Part shown: piece by piece, positions 58,931 to 64,000 of the stretch
Layout of the letters: the number at the start of each line of letters is the position of its first letter
Numbering within the stretch: position 1 is the stretch's first letter
Source: Tubiluchus corallicola
Taxonomy: Eukaryota > Priapulida > Priapulimorpha > Priapulimorphida > Tubiluchidae
Direction: 5' to 3'
Length of the DNA stretch: 64,000 nucleotides
Assembly: GCA_030141605.1 (NCBI GenBank)
Contig: JAQGDQ010000092.1
Span: forward strand, 139,501-203,500
Notes under the pieces: generated by a model
The model's database searches: none
Seen by the model: only the letters and a program-made list of their open reading frames with translations
What the model was told of the DNA's origin: nothing
Made by a program: the position numbers and the translations under genes

Positions 58931-61169
58931 TCACTTCTTTATATTGGGCTGCATAAGTGAAGCTATTTGATACGGCTTGACACCCGCGGAAGTAAGTTGA
59001 ATATTTTCTGGGCGCACACGTCTGAACCAGGCGTCCTGTTGAATGGTAATCAGAGTAGGACGCATGCTAGCATCTGTGAAGATGTCCAAAAGCAGACATT
59101 TGCAGTCAACTGCCACCTCTGGTATTGATGGTAAAGTTACCTATAATTTATTAAAATCTTTGAAGTTAACAAGCACTGTCAGGAGATTTTACTATTACTG
59201 TAAATCAAGAAAAGAAAACTTAAATCCAAAGTTAAACGAAAGTTTTAAATTAACTTATGCACACAGTAATAGATTTTTATTGACCTACTACGACACCATC
59301 CTCCAAATTAAACTCATTATTTTAACGCATTTGATCCGAGCCAATATGAGGTTAACAAATGAGGTTTCTGTTCAATTTCGCATAATTTTTATTGATTTTT
59401 TTTTTTAATGTCGTTGTACAATAGCACGCACAAGTATATCAACAGACAATAATTTGCGTTTAAAATTAAAATAAAGCGTTTGAATATGAAATAATTCTAG
59501 TGGCGTGGTGGTCTTTTCAAGAAATTCTCAAGTTTTGGCGCATAAATGTAAAACCTGTCCTTTTTGTGCATCATCGGTGTTTGAGAAGCTTTAGACGCAA
59601 TAAAATCACTTGAAAATACACTAATAGCTAGGAACCAACAATGATAACAATATTTTCTTTTATTTACAACGTTATTTAAAACCTTATGAAATGTAATGCT
59701 CGTTAATAATGACGTAATCAAGTGTTTACGTCATCGATCAGTCTATACGTGACGAGTTATATGGCGTCACTAATAACTCACTACTGCGTCTTTGGTAAGG
59801 CTATGACGAAACGAACCTACAACCTTTAAATTTCTGATACAAAAGTTAGGTAGTAGTAAGAAATATTGAAAGCACTCGGCTTTGATTTTGAACTTGGACC
59901 AGTCAAATACTAGCCCAACGTGCTGATCATCACTAAACCTTCCAGTTTTGTTAGGAATTGTTCGTTGTTCCGAGACAGACTGACACTAATCAATTAAATT
60001 ATCTTTGCAGTTGATTATGAATCTAGAAATGATTATGGACCTTAGTTGTGATCCCAAGTTATTGATCTCTACTGATCTCACAATCACGCTACAAACTTTA
60101 TAATGTTAATAAAACGTTTACTTGCCTACATAAAATCTAGTATCACAGAACTCTTAAAATCGCTGATGACTTAAAAACATGTAATACTAAAATTGTGTGT
60201 AGGCACGTAAATGTTTTATTGACATTATAAATTTTGTAGTTAGACTAGCATGTTAGCTCTAATCTCGCTGATCCTTTTTTATCAAATGTAAATTTTAGAA
60301 GTGCTTTTAAAAATTAAAATAATATAATTATAATATAGTATAAAATAATATAGTAAAATATTTTTGAAATATTAATTACTAACCCGGTGTCTGAATTGTT
60401 TAGCTAAGCTTTTATGACTGGTGTCGTCAAAAGGTAAACTTCCAAACACCATATAGTGTAGGATAACTCCTATACTCCACACATCCATTTTCTGAGGGTC
60501 GTGTGCGGTGTTGTACAATACTTCAGGAGGAGCATATGCAAAGCTACCCACTAAAGACACTTCGCTTAATTTCTGCTTCACTTCTACACCGGGTGGATTA
60601 ATTTTGCAACGTTTAAAATTTGCGATTTTTACGTTATATTTGTCATCCAGTAAAATATTACCGCATCTGAGGTCTCTGTGTACTATGCCTTTGTTGTGCA
60701 TGTAAGCAACACCATCCACTATCTGATGAAACCATTTTCCAGCTTGAACTTCATCTATGTAGTTACGTTCTTTGATAATATCTAGAAGACTACCATTTTT
60801 AAAATACTCTATAATAATAAAAAAGTATTTATCTGTATCTATTACATCAAAACCTTTGATTATGTTGGGATGCTTCAGTTGCTTCAGTGCGTCTATTTCG
60901 CGAGGAATTCGTGTAGCAAAAAGCCTGGACCCGGCGTTTTGCTTCTTGTAAATCTTCACAGCTACATATTCACGCTGCTTTTGTGAAAGGCTTGCCATCC
61001 ACACGCTGCTGTTCTTAATCCTCTTATCCAGGTGGTAGCCTTTCCTTCTTAGCAGGGTTTCTCTTTCAATTTTGTCAATTTCTGAATAGCAGCTGCTAGA
61101 GCTCATCCTATTCACAGAAATGAAACGATTGTGGTTTGCGGCAGCATCGCCCTTTTCAACTTCAGACAT
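58931..61169 (-). CDS. TSSK-like protein kinase, predicted pseudokinase
   Basis: Two minus-strand exons, 61169-60384 and 59140-58931, join in phase 0 (donor CGG|GTTAGT, acceptor ATTATAG) to give 331 residues plus stop. This resembles testis-specific serine kinases: GYHLDKRI start, REIDALKQLKHPNII, IIEYFKNGSLLD, HRDLRCGNILL, YAPPEVL, DVWSIGVILHYMVFGSLPFDD, HRV, then VDCKCLLLDIFTDASMRPT and a WF near the end. The ATP-binding lysine is kept (VAVK, K72), as are E91, HRD (164-166) and N171. The glycine loop is lost, the HRDLK lysine is R168, and the DFG motif is NFK (184-186), so the metal-binding Asp is gone. Catalysis is therefore unlikely. TSSKs act in spermatids and sperm; a scaffold or regulatory role is inference. 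Intact frames across both exons argue against a dead pseudogene. The N-terminal 43 residues are extra relative to mammalian TSSKs. Confidence 0.85.
59709..59768. promoter_or_regulatory. Cluster of CRE-like sites in the TSSK-like intron
   Basis: Within 60 bases are TGACGTAA (59710), TTACGTCA (59727), ACGTGACG (near 59747) and GGCGTCAC (near 59763). The first two form an inverted pair. CREM-type sites regulate spermatid genes in mammals, so an intronic enhancer is conceivable. Alternatively these are the ends of a small decayed element. Confidence 0.22.
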
Positions 61170-62006
61170 TTTGCTATCACTGTTGATTTTTCAGTAGACA
61201 GACTAGACAGATTAGTAAAATCGGCCACATGATGCGGTTAAGTCTATAATCGTTGTAAAGAGCAGAAAGTGGTACTGACAAAAAGATGAAATGAAAAAAA
61301 CGTTGCCATAGCAACTCGTTCATATAGTTACTATCGCGGGAATAAATTAAACTATATTTGCATAAAAATGTTGAACTTGAAATGCTCGGCGACACAAATA
61401 GTTTTAATTAGAAAAATTATAATTTTACAGCATCGTGTAAGTTATAATAGTATAACGGAGAACTTATTCAACTCTTCCATGCAATATTCGGATGATAATG
61501 TTTGGATATCTATCGGCCAGCATAAATTGTCGATATGATTGCCCAGATGCTCGAAGAGAAGCCTTGTAGGCCTAATTAACAGAAACGAAAAGAAGTGTAT
61601 CCGGATGGACGAAAGAAATTTAGGCATCTTGCAAGTCTGTTGGATATGAATATAAAGTTTGGTGCAAGTAAGTTTGACACAAGTAAGTTTGGTACAGGTG
61701 ATTTTGGTACGAGGAAATTTTGGTACGAGGAAACTAGGCAAATTTGGTACTGGAAAATGTGGTACTAAACAAAGAAGAAAACATTTCTACATCTCAGTAT
61801 AAAATAATTGTTTCAACTAAAAAATAAAGAAGTTTATTCAGTAGGGAGGAAATCTGGTAGTACTCTGAAAGTCTGGTTTATTAAAAAGTTCATAAAACAT
61901 TATACTGTAATTAATAGTGCGTGGCAGCTAAAATTTGATCCGTGATTATCCCATCCATGTAGGTATATTTAAGAATTTTTTGCATATATTTTCCATTACG
62001 CTATAC

Positions 62007-62150
62007 CAAAGTTTCCCAAACTTATCCGGTACGTGACCCCTTTCAGTAGTACGAAACCTGCCATGACCTCCACCTTCATAAGCCTTCTGAAAACGTATTA
62101 ATTTGTAATATCGCAGATACACTATTTTAAAATTTAAAAGATTAATCACA

Positions 62151-62248
<98 letters not shown>

Positions 62249-62423
62249 ATAAAAATGTTTATTATTGTTTATGAATGTGTGTTAACGTTTATTAACAAGG
62301 ATTGATTTAATTATGTATTTAAATAAGAAGTATGTATTTGCTTTTTTGACACAAACTCCATGACCCCCTGAAAAAGGCTCATGACCCTTTTGGGGGTCGT
62401 GATCCGCAGTGTGGGAACCACTG
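62007..62423. mobile_element. hAT-type MITE with 8-bp target duplication
   Basis: The left end CAAAGTTTCCCAAAC and the right end, whose reverse complement is CAGTGGTTCCCACAC, share the hAT-style terminus. Inner ...ACGTGACCCC / ...ATCACGACCCC motifs also pair. The flanking octamers are CGCTATAC (61999-62006) and CACTATAC (62424-62431), one mismatch, as expected of an old hAT insertion. The interior is dominated by the GA microsatellite. Confidence 0.75.
62153..62246. repeat. GA microsatellite, 47 units
   Basis: An uninterrupted AG dinucleotide tract of 94 bases inside the hAT-type MITE. The purine-only strand could form triplex DNA. Its true length may be collapsed or expanded in assembly. 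Confidence 0.95.
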
Positions 62424-63510
62424 CACTATACCATCTAGTCTTTTATGGGGCATGGCTAGTTATAAGCAATAGAAAGTTTTGCCAAATCTGAAAAGTGAGT
62501 ATTATTTATTCCCACTAGTCAAGTTCCGTAAAAGATTTTGCATAAAATGGTAAATGAATTTAAATCATTGGAAATATCAAAAGTGCCGCAAATGTGCCAC
62601 ATACTGTAGTGCCACGTGTTGTAATCACTGTCATTCTCGCTTTTGCGACAAATGTCATAATCATTGTCACTGTCAACGTCATCAACAGTGTCATCTTTGC
62701 CATAATCATCACTGTTATCATCGTCATCTTTATTAACAACATCACTATCGCAATCGTTGTCATCATCAGTTTTATTGTCATCACCTATTACTGTAATCTT
62801 CCATCGTTATTTATAGACACAACAATAGCAACAACAACAGTAACAGTGGTGATAGTGATGATAATTATGATGTTCACTGCTAACACAATTAACAGCAGCA
62901 ACAACAATAACAACAGCAGCAACAACAACAGCAACAGCAACAGCAACAAAATGACAAATGTAACAATGACAATAATAGTTATGATGATGGTGGTGGTGGT
63001 AGTAGTGGTAATAATCACAACAAAAGAGCGAACAAGAAATAAACAAATAACAACAATGACAAATACCAAGCAACAGACTTACAAACAAAGAGGATGCGAA
63101 CAAAAACAAATAGAAACAAATGCAATAAAATGAGCCTGTATAACTTGTTCGAGTAGGTTATATAAATTATATTTTCATAGTACCAAACTTTCCCTGTTCG
63201 AAACTTTCTCTGTACTTAATTTTCCTAGTACCAAATGTTCCGAGTACTAAACTTTCCTAGTACCAAACTTGTTCCGTACCATTTTTACCTTGTACCGTAT
63301 TTACTTGTACCAAAAATATATGACAAAACTTCGTTGGTACCACATTTTCCAGGACCATATTTACTTTGTACCAAATTTTCCCAGTACAAATATTACCGCG
63401 TACCAAAAATTTCTAGTACCAAATTTTCCCGATACCAAAATTTCCTCGTACCAAAATTACCAGTAACAAACTCACCTGTAAGTACTGCTGTACCAAACTT
63501 ACTAGTATAA

Positions 63511-64000
63511 AACTTCACGCGCATCATTGGATACTGGCCAGTATGTAAAAAAAGGAAGCTGCTAGCACTAGCACTAACTACATGCTCAAAGTTAACATAA
63601 ATATTCAACAATCGTCGGAAAATAGCTTTTTTCAGTGGACATGACATTGAGACAAATTTCCAGAAAACTTCGTATGGAAACAAGCTTTTAATGAAATATT
63701 GAAAGCTTTCAGGCGAAAAATTTTACTTATAATTACTTAACAGCTATAGGCGTAAGCAACTTGGACTGATTTTGAAAGACATGGCACACAACCTAGGCGA
63801 TTTAAAAGCAGGACTGACCAGGCAATGTAATTTCCAAGACGATCTACACTACTAGATAGGTAAGTATATTACATCATTATTACTATGTGCATCATTGTTA
63901 ATTGGTTATTATTATTGTCTGTTGCTGTCTTCAGCGCAGAATGTGAATATGCGGCTGCACATAATAATAATTGAGTTCAGTGATTAATAAATGTATTTGC
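63511..64000. other. Window end, nothing recognised
   Basis: AT-rich sequence without a supported gene. Short frames on both strands near 63393-63683 overlap the foldback arm and are not believed. Confidence 0.6.

Larger units (their letters stand above)
61655..63510. mobile_element. Foldback element with TAGTACCAAAxTTTCC arms
   Basis: The left arm (about 61655-61765) is a run of 15-20-bp units such as GTTTGGTACAGGTGATTTTG and GTACGAGGAAATTTTGGTAC. The right arm (about 63176-63510) carries the same units reversed, for example TAGTACCAAATTTTCCCGAT and ACCAAAATTTCCTCGTACCA. Between them are the hAT-type MITE at 62007-62423 and a low-complexity stretch of AAC/AGC and ATC triplets (about 62600-63070). 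The arms create spurious repeat proteins (LVPKFPRTK-like on either strand). The structure resembles FB-type elements. No transposase is seen. Confidence 0.65.

Noticed and set aside
62594-63133. 179-residue frame rich in Ile/Val/Thr/Asn
   Set aside because: Translation of ATC/AAC triplet-rich low-complexity DNA; open on both strands, no domain.
63235-63510. 91-residue LVPKF/STK-rich frame, with a mirror at 61442-61741
   Set aside because: Both are translations of the degenerate GTACCAAA foldback arms.
1-64000. CRISPR array, operon or prokaryotic system
   Set aside because: Spliced genes, microsatellites and LINE/MITE content show animal nuclear DNA; the regular repeats lack unique spacers.

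Overview
This is animal nuclear DNA. Genes are split by GT-AG introns of a few hundred bases to about 3 kb, the DNA is AT-rich, and many intergenic and intronic stretches hold short inverted-repeat elements, microsatellites and one degraded LINE. The gene content (FHA/RING ubiquitin ligase, sperm-type Na+/H+ exchanger with voltage sensor, THIK-type K2P channel, TSSK-like kinase) fits a metazoan, and a marine invertebrate such as a tunicate or other deuterostome is my guess. The species cannot be fixed from the sequence alone.

Layout. 1-2739: a possible promoter-like patch, a terminal-inverted-repeat element (504-1254) and an unidentified coding-like stretch near 1776-2045. 2740-12700 (+): RNF8-like ubiquitin ligase. 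I resolved ten exons from mid-FHA domain to stop; the first coding exon was not found. Its C-terminus carries an added CCHC zinc knuckle. Its introns hold a 5S-rRNA-like relic, a TA-flanked MITE and a folded 60-bp repeat array. 12860-15652: mostly featureless, except a candidate alternative last exon for the RNF8-like gene. 15726-42109 (+): a complete sperm Na+/H+ exchanger (SLC9C1/sNHE), 23 exons, about 1283 residues, with exchanger, S1-S4 voltage sensor and cyclic-nucleotide-binding domain all present. 42110-49400: a 125-bp tandem repeat and a decayed two-ORF LINE with a PHD-like finger, cut off inside the reverse transcriptase. 49400-53522: no gene seen. 53523-54472 (-): the main exon of a THIK-type (KCNK12/13-like) two-pore K+ channel; the upstream exon is not in view. 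58931-61169 (-): a two-exon TSSK-like protein whose kinase signature is broken (DFG to NFK, HRDLK to HRDLR), predicted to be a pseudokinase. 61650-63510: a foldback element with a nested hAT-type MITE and a long GA microsatellite.

The genes are not an operon and do not form one pathway. Two of the four (the sNHE and the TSSK-like gene) belong to families with sperm or testis roles, and RNF8 has a known role in spermatid chromatin in mammals, so a shared germline bias is possible but is only inference. No convincing new molecular system was found. The most unusual points are the RNF8 plus zinc-knuckle architecture, the TSSK-like pseudokinase, and several undescribed inverted-repeat elements.
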